NCBI GenBank assembly: GCA_963837325.1
Contig: CAWIMV010000001.1
Coordinates: 2,480,001-2,544,000, forward strand
Direction: 5' to 3'
Source: CAVQKZ01 sp963837325
GTDB lineage: Bacteria > Actinomycetota > Actinomycetes > Mycobacteriales > Jatrophihabitantaceae
Length of the DNA: 64,000 nucleotides
Both the position numbers and the translations under genes were made by a program. Of the stretch, positions 46,808 through 55,895 are shown in pieces. Each line of letters opens with the position of its first letter. Within the stretch, counting starts at the first letter, position 1. Under the pieces are notes generated by a model, which was not told where the DNA came from, searched no databases, and saw only the letters and a list, made by a program, of their open reading frames with translations.

Positions 46808-47947
46808 TCAGGGCTGCAACGCGGACTGGGCCAGCGCGACCGTGTAGCGCACACCTACCGCGAGCGCGTCCTCGTCGATGTCGAACGTGCCCTGGTGCAG
46901 ATCGAACGCCGGCGCGCCCGGACGCCGGACGCCGAGCCGGGCCAGCGCGCCCGGAACCGAGTCCAGGTACCAGGCGAAATCCTCGCCGCCCATGCTCTGC
47001 GCCGTCTCGGTGAGCGCGGCGGGCCCGAGCCCGGACACCACCGCCGCGCGCTGGAGCGCCACCGCACCTGCGTCGTTGACGACGGGCGGCACACCCCGCA
47101 CGTAGGACGTCTCGGCCTGGGCGCCGGACGGCGCGACGATCTCGTCGACGAGTGCACGCACCAGCGGCTCCGCGGCATCCCAGGCGTCCCGCTCGAAGAC
47201 CCGCAGCGTGCCCCGCAGCCGGCCCGACATCGGGATGGCGTTGACCGCGCGCCCGGCCTCGACCGCGCCCCAGACGAGGGACAGCGCCGCCCGCGGGTCG
47301 ACCCGGCGCGAGAGTAGGCCCGGCAACTCGGTGATCAGCCGGCCGATGGCGTAGACGAGGTCGGCGGTGAGGTGCGGACGGGCGGTGTGACCGCCGGGGC
47401 CTGACAGCGCCACCTCGACCTGGTCGCACGCTGCGGTGATCGGTCCGACCCGGGTGCCGACCTGGCCGGTCTCCAGCCGGGGGTCGCAATGCAGGGCAAA
47501 GATCCGCTCGACGCCGTCGAGCGCGCCCGCGGCCACGACCGACAGGGCACCGCCGGGCAGGCTCTCCTCGGCCGGTTGGAAGATCAGCCGGATCCGGCCC
47601 GGCGCGTCCGTCTGGAACCGCTCGGCCGCAAGCTCGTGTGCAGCCGCCAGCAGGATCGCGGTATGCGCGTCATGCCCGCAGCCATGGCACAGCCCCTCGA
47701 CGGTCGAGCGGTACGGCACGTCTTTCAGGTCGGCGATCGGCAGGGCGTCGATGTCGGCCCGTAGCGCGACGATAGGGCCGCTGGTGCCGATGTCGCACAC
47801 AGCTCCGGTGCCGCCGGGCAGCACCTTCGGGGTGAGCCCGGCGCCCTCCAGTCGCTCGACGATTACGTTCGTGGTGCGCTGCTCGGTGAACGCGATCTCG
47901 GGGTGGGCATGCAGGTCGCGCCGCAGCGCAACGACGTCCAACGTCAC
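46808..47947 (-). CDS. M20-family amidohydrolase
   Basis: A 379-residue zinc-dependent amidohydrolase of the hippurate/IAA-amino-acid hydrolase type. RRDLHAHPEIAFTE, LCHGCGHDAHTAILL and QPAEESLPGG are metal-site blocks, and GPGGHTARPHLTADLV belongs to the dimerisation domain. MGGEDFAWYLDSVPG is the C-terminal metal motif. It hydrolyses N-acyl amino acids or similar amides, but the substrate is unknown. The start overlaps the SDR stop (ATGA). It corresponds to mycobacterial amiA1/amiB1. Confidence 0.88.
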   Translation of the reverse strand: MTLDVVALRRDLHAHPEIAFTEQRTTNVIVERLEGAGLTPKVLPGGTGAVCDIGTSGPIVALRADIDALPIADLKDVPYRSTVEGLCHGCGHDAHTAILLAAAHELAAERFQTDAPGRIRLIFQPAEESLPGGALSVVAAGALDGVERIFALHCDPRLETGQVGTRVGPITAACDQVEVALSGPGGHTARPHLTADLVYAIGRLITELPGLLSRRVDPRAALSLVWGAVEAGRAVNAIPMSGRLRGTLRVFERDAWDAAEPLVRALVDEIVAPSGAQAETSYVRGVPPVVNDAGAVALQRAAVVSGLGPAALTETAQSMGGEDFAWYLDSVPGALARLGVRRPGAPAFDLHQGTFDIDEDALAVGVRYTVALAQSALQP

Positions 47948-48729
47948 CTCTGCAGGGTAGTGGCTTCCGGATCCTGGCCCTGCGCCGAGCGACCGCCGTC
48001 CACCGCGACGACCGCCCCGTTGATTAAGCTGGCGGCGTCGGACAGCAGGAAGGCGATCGCGGAGGCCACCTCGTCGGGGCGCCCGGTCCGACCGAGCGGG
48101 TGCAGTTGCCGGATCTGGGCCTCGATCTCGGCCGCCGCCTCCGAAGGGCGCTCGGCCAACAGGGCCTCGTAACGAGGCGTGGTGATCGAGCCCAGCGCAA
48201 CCGCGTTCGTGCGGATGCCGTGCGGACCGTAGTCGACCGCCAGCGCGCGGGTCAGCCCTTCGATCGCCGCCTTCGCCGTCGCGTACGCGAGTGCGCCCCG
48301 GACCGCCCGTTGGGCCTGGTGCGAGGAGACGTTCACGATCGCGCCGGGAGATCCAGCGGCCAGGAAGCGCCGCACTGCCGTGGCCGCCCCAACGACGGCG
48401 ATGCCGAGGTTCATCGTGATGAGGTTGATGACTTCGTGGGCTGCGACCGAATGCAGCGCCGCGTCCCGAAAGATGGCGGCGTTGTTCACCCAGCCCGCCA
48501 GTGTGGCCGCGCCCTCGATCCGATCGGCTGCCTGCGCCACGACGATTTCGTCGGCGGCGTCACCCGCAATCGGGATGAGCCGGGTTGCCGCGGGATGGTC
48601 CGGCACCCAAGCCAGCGCCGCCGGGTCGAGTTCGATCACCGCCACGGTGTGGCCGTCAGCGAGCAGCCGCTCCACGACGGCCCGTCCGACACCCTGGCCG
48701 CCGCCTGTCACTACGTAGCCGCGAGACAC
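47944..48729 (-). CDS. Short-chain dehydrogenase/reductase
   Basis: A 261-residue Rossmann-fold NAD(P)-dependent oxidoreductase. The cofactor loop is TGGGQGVGRA, the NNAA motif is present, the catalytic Ser is in NVSSH, and Y-x3-K is in YATAK. The C-terminal FLLSDAASLINGAVVAVDGG is usual for the family. The substrate is unknown. It is co-transcribed with the amidohydrolase. The GTG start at 48729 faces a noncoding region with DnaA-box-like sites. Confidence 0.88.
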   Translation of the reverse strand: MSRGYVVTGGGQGVGRAVVERLLADGHTVAVIELDPAALAWVPDHPAATRLIPIAGDAADEIVVAQAADRIEGAATLAGWVNNAAIFRDAALHSVAAHEVINLITMNLGIAVVGAATAVRRFLAAGSPGAIVNVSSHQAQRAVRGALAYATAKAAIEGLTRALAVDYGPHGIRTNAVALGSITTPRYEALLAERPSEAAAEIEAQIRQLHPLGRTGRPDEVASAIAFLLSDAASLINGAVVAVDGGRSAQGQDPEATTLQR

Positions 48730-48792
48730 GCAGGCAATGATCTCCTACCCGGCCCGTGTCGGGCGACGACGAAGTGCCAGTCGTCCACCGTC

Positions 48793-48866
48793 TGTGGACT
48801 GCGTTGTGGACGGGCCGGTGGACAACCGGCAATTCTGGTGGATAACCGAGGCCTTGCTGTGGACGA
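48793..48866 (+). promoter_or_regulatory. Cluster of five DnaA-box-like 9-mers
   Basis: TGTGGACTG (48793), TGTGGACGG (48805), GGTGGACAA (48817), GGTGGATAA (48837) and TGTGGACGA (48858) are all on the plus strand, spaced 12, 12, 20 and 21 bases. The consensus TGTGGAYAA is the complement of the DnaA box TTRTCCACA. An AT-rich stretch (48866-48897) follows. It lies upstream of the SDR gene. Confidence 0.55.
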
Positions 48867-48889
48867 ATAGCAATAGAAAAAAGATTCTG

Positions 48890-49130
48890 GAAATTACCGG
48901 GGAATGCCTCTTGTGCGGCCCGTGCATTGGCAGTAGAACTACTGCATCGCAGGCAACGGGCACTGATCCGAAGGAGACTTCGGAAGCCGCGAAGGCCGGG
49001 AAACCGGCCATTCGAGGTGGTGTACCGAGCCCGCGTCGGTCCGGCAACGCGCACTCACCGAGAGATCGGTTGAGCGGTGCAGTTGGACCGGTGGGGCCCC
49101 TCCATCTCATACATGGAGGGGCCTCACGTC
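48890..49130 (+). ncRNA. Candidate structured RNA ending in a terminator
   Basis: Three perfect hairpins follow one another: GCAGTA-GAAC-TACTGC (48931-48946), CCGAAG-GAGA-CTTCGG (48968-48983) and GGCCGG-GAAA-CCGGCC (48993-49008). The second and third carry GNRA tetraloops. A terminator-like hairpin at 49095 ends the unit. No open frame with codon bias covers it on either strand, and no known RNA family was recognised. The promoter could not be fixed. Confidence 0.4.
49095..49123. terminator. Strong hairpin downstream of meaB
   Basis: GGCCCCTCCAT and ATGGAGGGGCC form a perfect 11-bp stem with a 7-base loop. It can end the mutA-mutB-meaB message on the minus strand and the candidate RNA on the plus strand. 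Confidence 0.75.
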
Positions 49131-49181
49131 ATTGTTACCAAATTTGCACAGCGTCAAATTCGAGCGGCGCGCATTCGACGG

Positions 49182-50162
49182 TTAGCCGCCGGCGTCAACA
49201 GCCTTCACGATCAGCGTCGCCGCCTGGTCCGGCGTCATCTCACCAGCCAGCACGGCCGCCTCGGCCGCCTCAGCCGCCTCGCGGACTCCGGGCCTGCCGA
49301 GTCGATCGAGCAGCCGGTCGCGCACCATCGCCCGGGTCCATTCGACGAGCTGGCGGCGGCGCAGGGGCTCGAGCTCGCCCCGCTCGACCAGGCGGTCGCG
49401 ATGGCGGGTGACGTGCTTCCAGACCCGATCCAGGTTGATGTTGTCGCGACCGCTGCAGGTCAGCACGGGCGTCTGCCACTCGTCCTCGCCGCCGCGCAGG
49501 AATCGCAGCGCGCCCGACAGCTCCCGGGCCGCCCGTTCGGCCTCCTGCGCGTGCTCGCCGTCCGCCTTGTTCACCGCAATCACGTCGGCCAGCTCGAGGA
49601 TCCCCCGCTTCATGCCCTGCAACTGGTCGCCGGTCCGCGCGAGCGTCAGAAACAGAAAGGTGTCGACCATGTCCGCGACGACGTACTCGGACTGGCCGAC
49701 GCCAACCGTCTCGACCAGCACGATGTCGTAGCCGGCCGCCTCCATCACCAGCATCGTCTCCCGCGTGGCCTTGGCGACGCCACCGAGCGTGCCGGCGCTC
49801 GGCGAGGGGCGGACGAACGCGTTCCGGTCGGCGGCCAGCCGCGTCATGCGGGTCTTGTCGCCGAGGATGCTGCCTCCGCTGCGACTCGACGACGGGTCGA
49901 CGGCGAGCACGGCGACGCGGTGGCCGTCGGCGATCAGGTTCGTGCCGAGGGTGTCGATGAAGGTCGACTTGCCCACTCCGGGCGGGCCGGTGATGCCGAC
50001 GCGCTGAGCCTTGCCGGTGCGCGGCAACAGTTCGACGAGCAGCTGCTGGGCCTGCTCACGGTGATCGGCCCGGCGCGATTCGACGAGGGTGATCGCGCGC
50101 GCGACCGCGGCCCGGTCGCTGCTCAGCACCCCGGCGGTGAGCGACGCACAATCGGGGATCAC
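49182..50162 (-). CDS. meaB: Methylmalonyl-CoA mutase-associated GTPase MeaB
   Basis: A 326-residue G3E-type P-loop GTPase that chaperones and protects methylmalonyl-CoA mutase and gates cobalamin loading. Walker A is GITGPPGVGKSTFIDTLG, VDPSSSRSGGSILGDKTRM is the MeaB signature, ETVGVGQSE is the Walker B region and NKAD gives guanine specificity. GTG 50162 overlaps the mutB stop (GTGA). A much longer upstream frame is a mutB shadow. Confidence 0.95.
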   Translation of the reverse strand: MIPDCASLTAGVLSSDRAAVARAITLVESRRADHREQAQQLLVELLPRTGKAQRVGITGPPGVGKSTFIDTLGTNLIADGHRVAVLAVDPSSSRSGGSILGDKTRMTRLAADRNAFVRPSPSAGTLGGVAKATRETMLVMEAAGYDIVLVETVGVGQSEYVVADMVDTFLFLTLARTGDQLQGMKRGILELADVIAVNKADGEHAQEAERAARELSGALRFLRGGEDEWQTPVLTCSGRDNINLDRVWKHVTRHRDRLVERGELEPLRRRQLVEWTRAMVRDRLLDRLGRPGVREAAEAAEAAVLAGEMTPDQAATLIVKAVDAGG

Positions 50163-52327
50163 AGCTGCTCGGTGAGGACGCGAAGCAGGTCCAGGGCGGC
50201 CTCGGCGATGACGGTGCCGGGCGGAAAGATCGCGCTGGCCCCGGCCGCGCGCAGCTCGTCGAAGTCCTGCGGCGGGATGACGCCGCCTACGACGATCAGG
50301 ATGTCGGGCCGGCCCTGAGCCGCGAGTTCGTCGCGCAGCGCCGGCACCAGCGTGAGGTGCCCGGCCGCCAGGGAGTTGACGCCGACGATGTGCACGTCGG
50401 CCTCCACCGCCTGGCGGGCGACCTCGGCCGGTGTCTGGAACAGCGGCCCGACGTCGACGTCGAAACCGAGATCGGCGAATGCTGTCGCGATCACCTTCTG
50501 CCCGCGGTCGTGGCCGTCCTGACCCATCTTGGCCACCAGGATGCGGGGACGTCGACCCTGCGCACGCTCGAACTCGGCCGTGGCCGCCCGGGTCTCGTCG
50601 ATCACGCTCACCTGGCCAGCTTCCTCCCGGTAGACCCCGGAGATGGTCCGGATCGTCGCGGCGTGCCGTCCGTACACCTTCTCCAACGCGTCGGAGATCT
50701 CGCCGACGGTCGCTTTGGCCCGGGCCGCGTCGATCGCCAGCGCGAGCAGGTTTTGATCCGGCGTACCGGCTCCGCGGGTCAACGCATCCAGCGCGGCCCG
50801 GGTGGCCGGCTCGTCGCGCTCCGCGCGCAACCGCCGGAGCTTCTCGGCCTGCTCGACGCGCACCGCGGAGTTGTCCACCTTGAGCACGTCGATCAGCTCG
50901 TCGTCGGCGGGACGGTACTTGTTCACCCCGATCACCGGTTGCCGGCCGGAGTCGATGCGGGCCTGCGTGCGGGCGGCCGCTTCCTCGATGCGCAGTTTCG
51001 GCAGGCCGGCGTCGATGGCCTTGGCCATCCCACCGGCCTGCTCGACCTCCTGGATGTGACCCCAGGCCCGGCGGGCGAGGTCGTAGGTCAGCTTCTCGAC
51101 GTACGCCGAGCCGCCCCACGGGTCGATCACCCGCGTGGTGCCGGACTCCTGCTGCAGCACCAACTGGGTGTTGCGGGCGATGCGGGCGGAGAAGTCGGTG
51201 GGCAGGGCGAGCGCCTCGTCCAGCGCGTTGGTGTGCAGCGACTGGGTGTGACCCTGAGTTGCGGCCATCGCTTCGATGCAGGTGCGGATGACGTTGTTGA
51301 AGACGTCCTGCGCAGTGAGCGACCAGCCCGACGTCTGGCAGTGCGTGCGCAGCGACAGCGATTTGGCGTTCTGCGGCTCGAACTGCCTGACCAGCTTGGC
51401 CCACAGCAGCCGGGCCGCGCGGAGCTTGGCCACCTCCATGAAGAAGTTCATGCCGATCGCCCAGAAGAACGACAGCCGCGGCGCGAATGTGTCGATGTCC
51501 AGACCCGCTGCGCGCCCGGCCCGCATGTATTCGACGCCGTCGGCCAGCGTGTACGCGAGCTCCAGGTCGGCTGTCGCCCCGGCCTCCTGGATGTGGTAAC
51601 CGGAGATCGAGATCGAGTTGAACCGCGGCATACGCCGCGACGTGAAGGCGAAGATGTCGCTGATGATTCGCATCGACGGCGCCGGCGGGTAGATGTAGGT
51701 ATTGCGGACCATGAACTCCTTGAGGATGTCGTTCTGGATCGTCCCGGTGAGCTGTTCGGGTTTGACGCCCTGTTCCTCGGCCGCCACCACGTAGAGCGCC
51801 AGCACGGGCAGCACCGCGCCGTTCATCGTCATCGAGACGCTCATCCGGTCGAGCGGGATGCCGTCGAAGAGCTGGCGCATGTCGTAGATCGAGTCGATGG
51901 CCACGCCGGCCATGCCGACGTCGCCGACTACCCGCTCGTTGTCGCTGTCGTAGCCGCGGTGGGTGGGCAGGTCAAAGGCGATCGACAGGCCCTTCTGGCC
52001 CATCGCGAGGTTGCGCCGGTAGAAGGAGTTCGAGTCCTTGGCCGTGGAGAACCCGGCGTACTGCCTGATCGTCCAGGGCTGGGTGACGTACATCGTCGGG
52101 TAGGGCCCGCGCAGGTACGGCGCGATGCCGGGATAGGAGTCGAGGAAATCGAGGCCGGCCAGGTCGGCGGCCGTGTACAACGGCGGGACGGTGATGCCTT
52201 CCGGCGTCTCCCACGCGGCGACTGCCTCGTCTTGGCCCCTGAGCAGGGAGTTTTCCGGCGTGTCGCCCGGCTGAGGGGCCAAGCCGGGGCCGAGGGTGGC
52301 GTCGCTGAAGTCCGGGATCGCGGCCAT
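50159..52327 (-). CDS. mutB: Methylmalonyl-CoA mutase large (catalytic) subunit
   Basis: A 722-residue adenosylcobalamin-dependent mutase that converts (R)-methylmalonyl-CoA to succinyl-CoA. The TIM-barrel contains GPYPTMYVTQPWTIRQYAGF and IDPWGGSAYVEKLT. The C-terminal B12 domain has the D-x-H-x-x-G motif in MGQDGHDRGQKVIATAFADLG, where His ligates cobalt. ATG 52327 overlaps the mutA stop (TGATG). With AccD5/AccA3 it completes propionyl-CoA oxidation. The epimerase is not in the window. Confidence 0.96.
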   Translation of the reverse strand: MAAIPDFSDATLGPGLAPQPGDTPENSLLRGQDEAVAAWETPEGITVPPLYTAADLAGLDFLDSYPGIAPYLRGPYPTMYVTQPWTIRQYAGFSTAKDSNSFYRRNLAMGQKGLSIAFDLPTHRGYDSDNERVVGDVGMAGVAIDSIYDMRQLFDGIPLDRMSVSMTMNGAVLPVLALYVVAAEEQGVKPEQLTGTIQNDILKEFMVRNTYIYPPAPSMRIISDIFAFTSRRMPRFNSISISGYHIQEAGATADLELAYTLADGVEYMRAGRAAGLDIDTFAPRLSFFWAIGMNFFMEVAKLRAARLLWAKLVRQFEPQNAKSLSLRTHCQTSGWSLTAQDVFNNVIRTCIEAMAATQGHTQSLHTNALDEALALPTDFSARIARNTQLVLQQESGTTRVIDPWGGSAYVEKLTYDLARRAWGHIQEVEQAGGMAKAIDAGLPKLRIEEAAARTQARIDSGRQPVIGVNKYRPADDELIDVLKVDNSAVRVEQAEKLRRLRAERDEPATRAALDALTRGAGTPDQNLLALAIDAARAKATVGEISDALEKVYGRHAATIRTISGVYREEAGQVSVIDETRAATAEFERAQGRRPRILVAKMGQDGHDRGQKVIATAFADLGFDVDVGPLFQTPAEVARQAVEADVHIVGVNSLAAGHLTLVPALRDELAAQGRPDILIVVGGVIPPQDFDELRAAGASAIFPPGTVIAEAALDLLRVLTEQL

Positions 52328-54159
52328 CAGGCCACCCCGAGCCGGTCGAGCGTGGTCCGCAGTACGGCCAACGCGTCGCAGCCGGTGAACACGTTGCCGT
52401 CGACCCCGGCCACCTCGGGACGGCCGGCCAGCCAGATGTAATGGGCCCCGGCAGCCCGGAGAGCGGCGGCGGCCGGCTCGGCGGCCTCGGCGTAGCGCCG
52501 GTCGGATGCGCACAGACAGGCCACGGTCGAGCCGCTGGCCCGGAACGCGGCGACGATGTCATCGATCGTGCCCGCGCCGACGACTGGTGCGATGCCGCCG
52601 GCCTGGAACAGGTTGCGCGCGAAAGCCACCCGGGGCGTAGCCGAAGCCAATGGGCCCAGCGCGGCCAGGAAGACCGTAGGACGATCCGGCGCAGCGTCCG
52701 CACGGTCGCGCAATGCCTCGAAGTCCGCCGCATACCGGATCCGCGGCAACGGGCCGCCGGTGGCTGCCGCAGGGGCCGGCGGACGCAGGACCGGTGCCTC
52801 ATCGATATAGGCGAACTCGCTCACGCCGGTGATCGGCGCCCGGCGGTGCGCGATGTTTGCGGCGCGGGCATCCCGGGTGGCACCCAGGCGGTGGCCGACG
52901 GTGCCGTCCGCCAACGCGGCCAGCGCTCCGCCCGCGCGTTCCACAGCGGTGAAGGTCGCCCAGGCCTTGTCGGCCAGTTGGTCGGTGAGCGACTCGATGA
53001 ACCAAGAGCCACCGGCCGCGTCGATGACCCGGGCCAGACTGGCCTCGTCGTGCAGCACCGCGTGGGTGTTGCGGGCGATGCGCCGGGCGAAGTCATCGGA
53101 TATTCCGATCGCCGCGTCGAAGGGCAGCACCGTGATCGCCTCAGCCCCACCCACTGACGCCGCGAAGCACCCGATGGTGGTGCGCAGCAAGTTCACCCAC
53201 GGATCGCGCTGGGTCATCATCGCCGCCGACGTCACGGCGTGCTGGCGCTGGCCGCGGCGCCCGGCCCCCGCGCCGCTGAGCTCGGCCACGCGGTCCCACA
53301 CCTTGCGGGCGGCCCGCAGCTTCGCGATCGAGGGGAACTGATCGGCCGTGACGGCGAACCGGAACTCCAGCGCGTTCAGCGCCTGCTCCACCGTCGAGCC
53401 GGCGTCGGTGAGGGCGCGCAGATAGCTGACTCCGACGGCCGTCGCGATCCCGATCTCGTCGGCGTCACTGGCACCGGCACTGTGGTACACCGTCGCGTCG
53501 ACCGTGGCGACCCGTAGATCGGGGCAGTTGCCGATGCGCTCGGTCAGCTCAGCGAGCAGCGTGAGGTCAGCGGCGATGCCCGTTCGGGCCTGCAGGCCGA
53601 TCGGATCGGCGCCGAGGGTGCCGGCCAGCGTCCCTGGAGCGATGCCGCGTTGCGCGGCCAACTCGAGCAGGGCGTCGCTCGCCGCCGGCGTTTCGGCTCC
53701 GGCATCGAGCGCGATCGGGGCCAGGTCGAGATGGACGCCCGCGAGCGCCGCCGGCAGATCGGCGACGGCCAGGCCCGCGGGGCCAAGCACCAGCCATAGC
53801 GAGGTCGCGCCGGTCGTCAAGTCGGCCAGGACGGCCCGGTTGGCATGGTCCGGGTCGCTGTCGCAGTGCCGGGTCCGCACGTCCCAACCGGTGGCGGCCG
53901 TGCCCTGCGGAGTCGCGGCCCGGACGAACGGCGGCTGCCCGGGCCGCCCGTCGACCGCTACGCCGTGCGAGTCGGCCGCCGTGTACAGCGGCTTGACCGT
54001 GATGCCGTCATAGGTGGTGCTGGCCAGGGCCAGTTCGGGGTCGCCGGCTCCTGATCGGCCCGACCGGGCGAGGACGTCCGCGACCAATGCCCGCCATTGA
54101 TCGCGGGAAACCGCCGGGAATTCGGCGGCGAGCGCCAGGTGCTCCGGCAGGGCGGCCAT
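52327..54159 (-). CDS. mutA: Methylmalonyl-CoA mutase small subunit
   Basis: A 610-residue non-catalytic partner of MutB with the same barrel fold. Its B12-like C-terminal domain (PTVFLAALGPLASATPRVAFARNLFQ) lacks the D-x-H-x-x-G cobalt-binding motif, as expected for the small subunit. ATG 54159 (MAALPEHLALAAEFP) starts the conserved part, and the frame upstream to 54456 has no similarity. It is the first gene of mutA-mutB-meaB. Confidence 0.94.
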   Translation of the reverse strand: MAALPEHLALAAEFPAVSRDQWRALVADVLARSGRSGAGDPELALASTTYDGITVKPLYTAADSHGVAVDGRPGQPPFVRAATPQGTAATGWDVRTRHCDSDPDHANRAVLADLTTGATSLWLVLGPAGLAVADLPAALAGVHLDLAPIALDAGAETPAASDALLELAAQRGIAPGTLAGTLGADPIGLQARTGIAADLTLLAELTERIGNCPDLRVATVDATVYHSAGASDADEIGIATAVGVSYLRALTDAGSTVEQALNALEFRFAVTADQFPSIAKLRAARKVWDRVAELSGAGAGRRGQRQHAVTSAAMMTQRDPWVNLLRTTIGCFAASVGGAEAITVLPFDAAIGISDDFARRIARNTHAVLHDEASLARVIDAAGGSWFIESLTDQLADKAWATFTAVERAGGALAALADGTVGHRLGATRDARAANIAHRRAPITGVSEFAYIDEAPVLRPPAPAAATGGPLPRIRYAADFEALRDRADAAPDRPTVFLAALGPLASATPRVAFARNLFQAGGIAPVVGAGTIDDIVAAFRASGSTVACLCASDRRYAEAAEPAAAALRAAGAHYIWLAGRPEVAGVDGNVFTGCDALAVLRTTLDRLGVA

Positions 54160-54274
54160 GCCCCGAATCGTATGGCGCAGCGGACGTTCCGGGCGCCTCG
54201 AGGTGGCCGATCTCTCCTGCTGTGAAAACGCCGTGCCCTGGGAACAGGCCCGTCCCGCCCCCCGTTGGACAGGT

Positions 54275-54637
54275 ATGGACGGCGGGGTCGGCACAGCGAC
54301 GCGGCGTAGCCATGCGACGGCGTTGCGGGCGACCAGCACGACCGCGATCTGCGCCGCCGTGCTGTGCGTGCTCGCCTTGCTGGCGCCTACTGCCGCCCGG
54401 GTGGGTACCGCCCACGTCCCGACCTCGCACCACGGCCTCACCATCGCCGTGGCCATTGCCGCCGATCACGGCCTGCACGGCCTACGGCTCGACCACCCGC
54501 AGGTCCTCGGCGGGCCGGGCGTGCCGGGCAACGCCATCGCGTCGGCCGCAACCACAGCCAGATCATCCTCGATCGTCAGTCCGGTCACAGTTGATTCACC
54601 GCGGACCCGTGGGCCCCCGGTGGACGGTTGCCTCTGA
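54275..54637 (+). CDS. Small predicted exported or membrane protein, uncertain
   Basis: A possible 120-residue protein. After a basic start (TATRRSHATALRAT) comes one hydrophobic segment, TTAICAAVLCVLALLAP, that could be a signal or anchor, then a His/Ala/Gly-rich tail without recognised family. The ATG at 54275 has AGG close by. It is divergent from mutA and precedes the DksA-like gene by 32 bases. Coding status rests on the hydrophobic segment and orientation only. Confidence 0.4.
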   Translation: MDGGVGTATRRSHATALRATSTTAICAAVLCVLALLAPTAARVGTAHVPTSHHGLTIAVAIAADHGLHGLRLDHPQVLGGPGVPGNAIASAATTARSSSIVSPVTVDSPRTRGPPVDGCL

Positions 54638-54669
54638 GCATCCCGTCCGCCGACCGCAAGGAGATCCGC

Positions 54670-55026
54670 ATGAGTTCTTCGACGATGCCGGCCGCACGCG
54701 GCACATCGACGTTCACCGATTCCCAACTCGAGTTGTTCCGCGACCTGCTCGAGCAGCAGCGCAGCTTCCGTTGCGACCAACTCGACCAGCTGCGCCGGGC
54801 TGCCCTGCGGCCCGGGCGCAGCGCTACCGAAGTGGAGATCAGCGAGTCGCTGATCGCCGGCGGCCGGGCCGCCCTGCGCGAAGTACTGCAGGCCCTGCGC
54901 CGCATGAACGAGGGCCGCTATGGCCGCTGCCAGGACTGCGGCGAGCGGCTGCCCATCGAGCGGCTCGAGGTCCTGCCGCAGGTGGCGCAGTGCATGGCCT
55001 GCCAGCGCGAGGCTCAGGGCGCCTAG
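54670..55026 (+). CDS. DksA/TraR-type zinc-finger protein
   Basis: A 118-residue protein with an N-terminal coiled coil (LELFRDLLEQQRSFRCDQLDQLRRAAL, EISESLIAGGRAALREVLQALRRMNEG) and a C-terminal zinc finger C-x2-C...C-x2-C in CQDCGERLPIERLEVLP and CMAC. DksA-like proteins enter the RNA polymerase secondary channel and modulate initiation. The acidic tip residues of true DksA are not evident, so this is best named a DksA/TraR C4-type protein. ATG 54670 has AAGGAG upstream. Confidence 0.9.
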   Translation: MSSSTMPAARGTSTFTDSQLELFRDLLEQQRSFRCDQLDQLRRAALRPGRSATEVEISESLIAGGRAALREVLQALRRMNEGRYGRCQDCGERLPIERLEVLPQVAQCMACQREAQGA

Positions 55027-55069
55027 CGCGCCGGTCACGTCCGTCGGGTGGGCACTAGGCTCGGCGGGC

Positions 55070-55879
55070 GTGACCGGAAGCCAGGCGTTGGACGACCCCT
55101 CGACCGTCGCGCGCGCCGCAGCTCAAGCGTTGGCCGAACGCACCGGAGTGCCGCGCCACGACGTGGCCGTCGTCCTGGGCTCGGGCTGGGTGCCGGCCAT
55201 CGACGCACTAGGCCCGGCGGTCGCCGAGCTCGCCGTCACCGACCTGCCCGGATTCCTGCCGCCCGCAGTCGAAGGACACGCTGGCCGCATCCGGTCCCTG
55301 CCGGTCGGCGGCCGGCAGGTTCTCGCGTTCCTCGGCCGGACCCATCTGTATGAAGGCCGCGGCGTCGATCCCGTCGTACATGGGGTGCGGGTGGCCGCGG
55401 CCGCGGGGTGCCGCACCATCGTGCTGACCAATGCCTGCGGCGGTCTGCGACCGGGGCTGTCCGTCGGCGATCCGGTGCTGATCAGCGACCACCTCAACCT
55501 CACCGCGCGCACGCCATTGGTCGGCGCGCACTTCGTCGACCTCAGCGACCTCTACACCGCCCGGCTGCGGGCCCTCGTCCGCGAGATCGATCCGTCGATC
55601 ACCGAAGGCGTCTATGCGATGTTCCCCGGCCCGCAGTACGAGACGCCGGCCGAGGTCCGGATGGCCGGTGTGCTCGGTGCCGATCTCGTCGGCATGTCGA
55701 CGGTGCTGGAGGCGGTCGCGGCCCGGGCCGAGGGCTGCGACGTGCTCGGGCTCTCCTTGGTGACGAACCTTGCCGCGGGTCTGGGCGAACCACTCGACCA
55801 CGAAGAGGTGCTGGCCGCGGGCAAGGCGGCGGCCACCCGGATGGGCGGACTGCTCGCGCAGGTGATCCCGCGGCTATGA
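55070..55879 (+). CDS. punA: Purine nucleoside phosphorylase (trimeric type)
   Basis: A 269-residue phosphorylase of inosine and guanosine. Phosphate site VVLGSGWVPAI, LTNACGGLRPGLSVGDPVLISDHLNLT, MFPGPQYETPAEVRMAG and GMSTVLEAVAAR are the trimeric-PNP blocks, and NLAAGLGEPLDHEEVLAA is near the C-terminus. GTG 55070 was chosen because the frame upstream overlaps the dksA-like gene. It is followed 16 bases later by pmmB, the Rv3307-Rv3308 order. Confidence 0.93.
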   Translation: MTGSQALDDPSTVARAAAQALAERTGVPRHDVAVVLGSGWVPAIDALGPAVAELAVTDLPGFLPPAVEGHAGRIRSLPVGGRQVLAFLGRTHLYEGRGVDPVVHGVRVAAAAGCRTIVLTNACGGLRPGLSVGDPVLISDHLNLTARTPLVGAHFVDLSDLYTARLRALVREIDPSITEGVYAMFPGPQYETPAEVRMAGVLGADLVGMSTVLEAVAARAEGCDVLGLSLVTNLAAGLGEPLDHEEVLAAGKAAATRMGGLLAQVIPRL

Positions 55880-55895
55880 CAATGCTTGCCCCCGC

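Noticed and set aside
48793..48900. The DnaA-box-like cluster as the chromosomal origin
   Set aside because: No dnaA, dnaN, rnpA, rpmH or parAB is nearby, and the boxes are all on one strand. Kept only as a DnaA-binding candidate.
54466..55038. A minus-strand ORF opposite the DksA-like gene
   Set aside because: The plus strand has a clear zinc-finger protein with a good ribosome binding site. The minus frame is its shadow.
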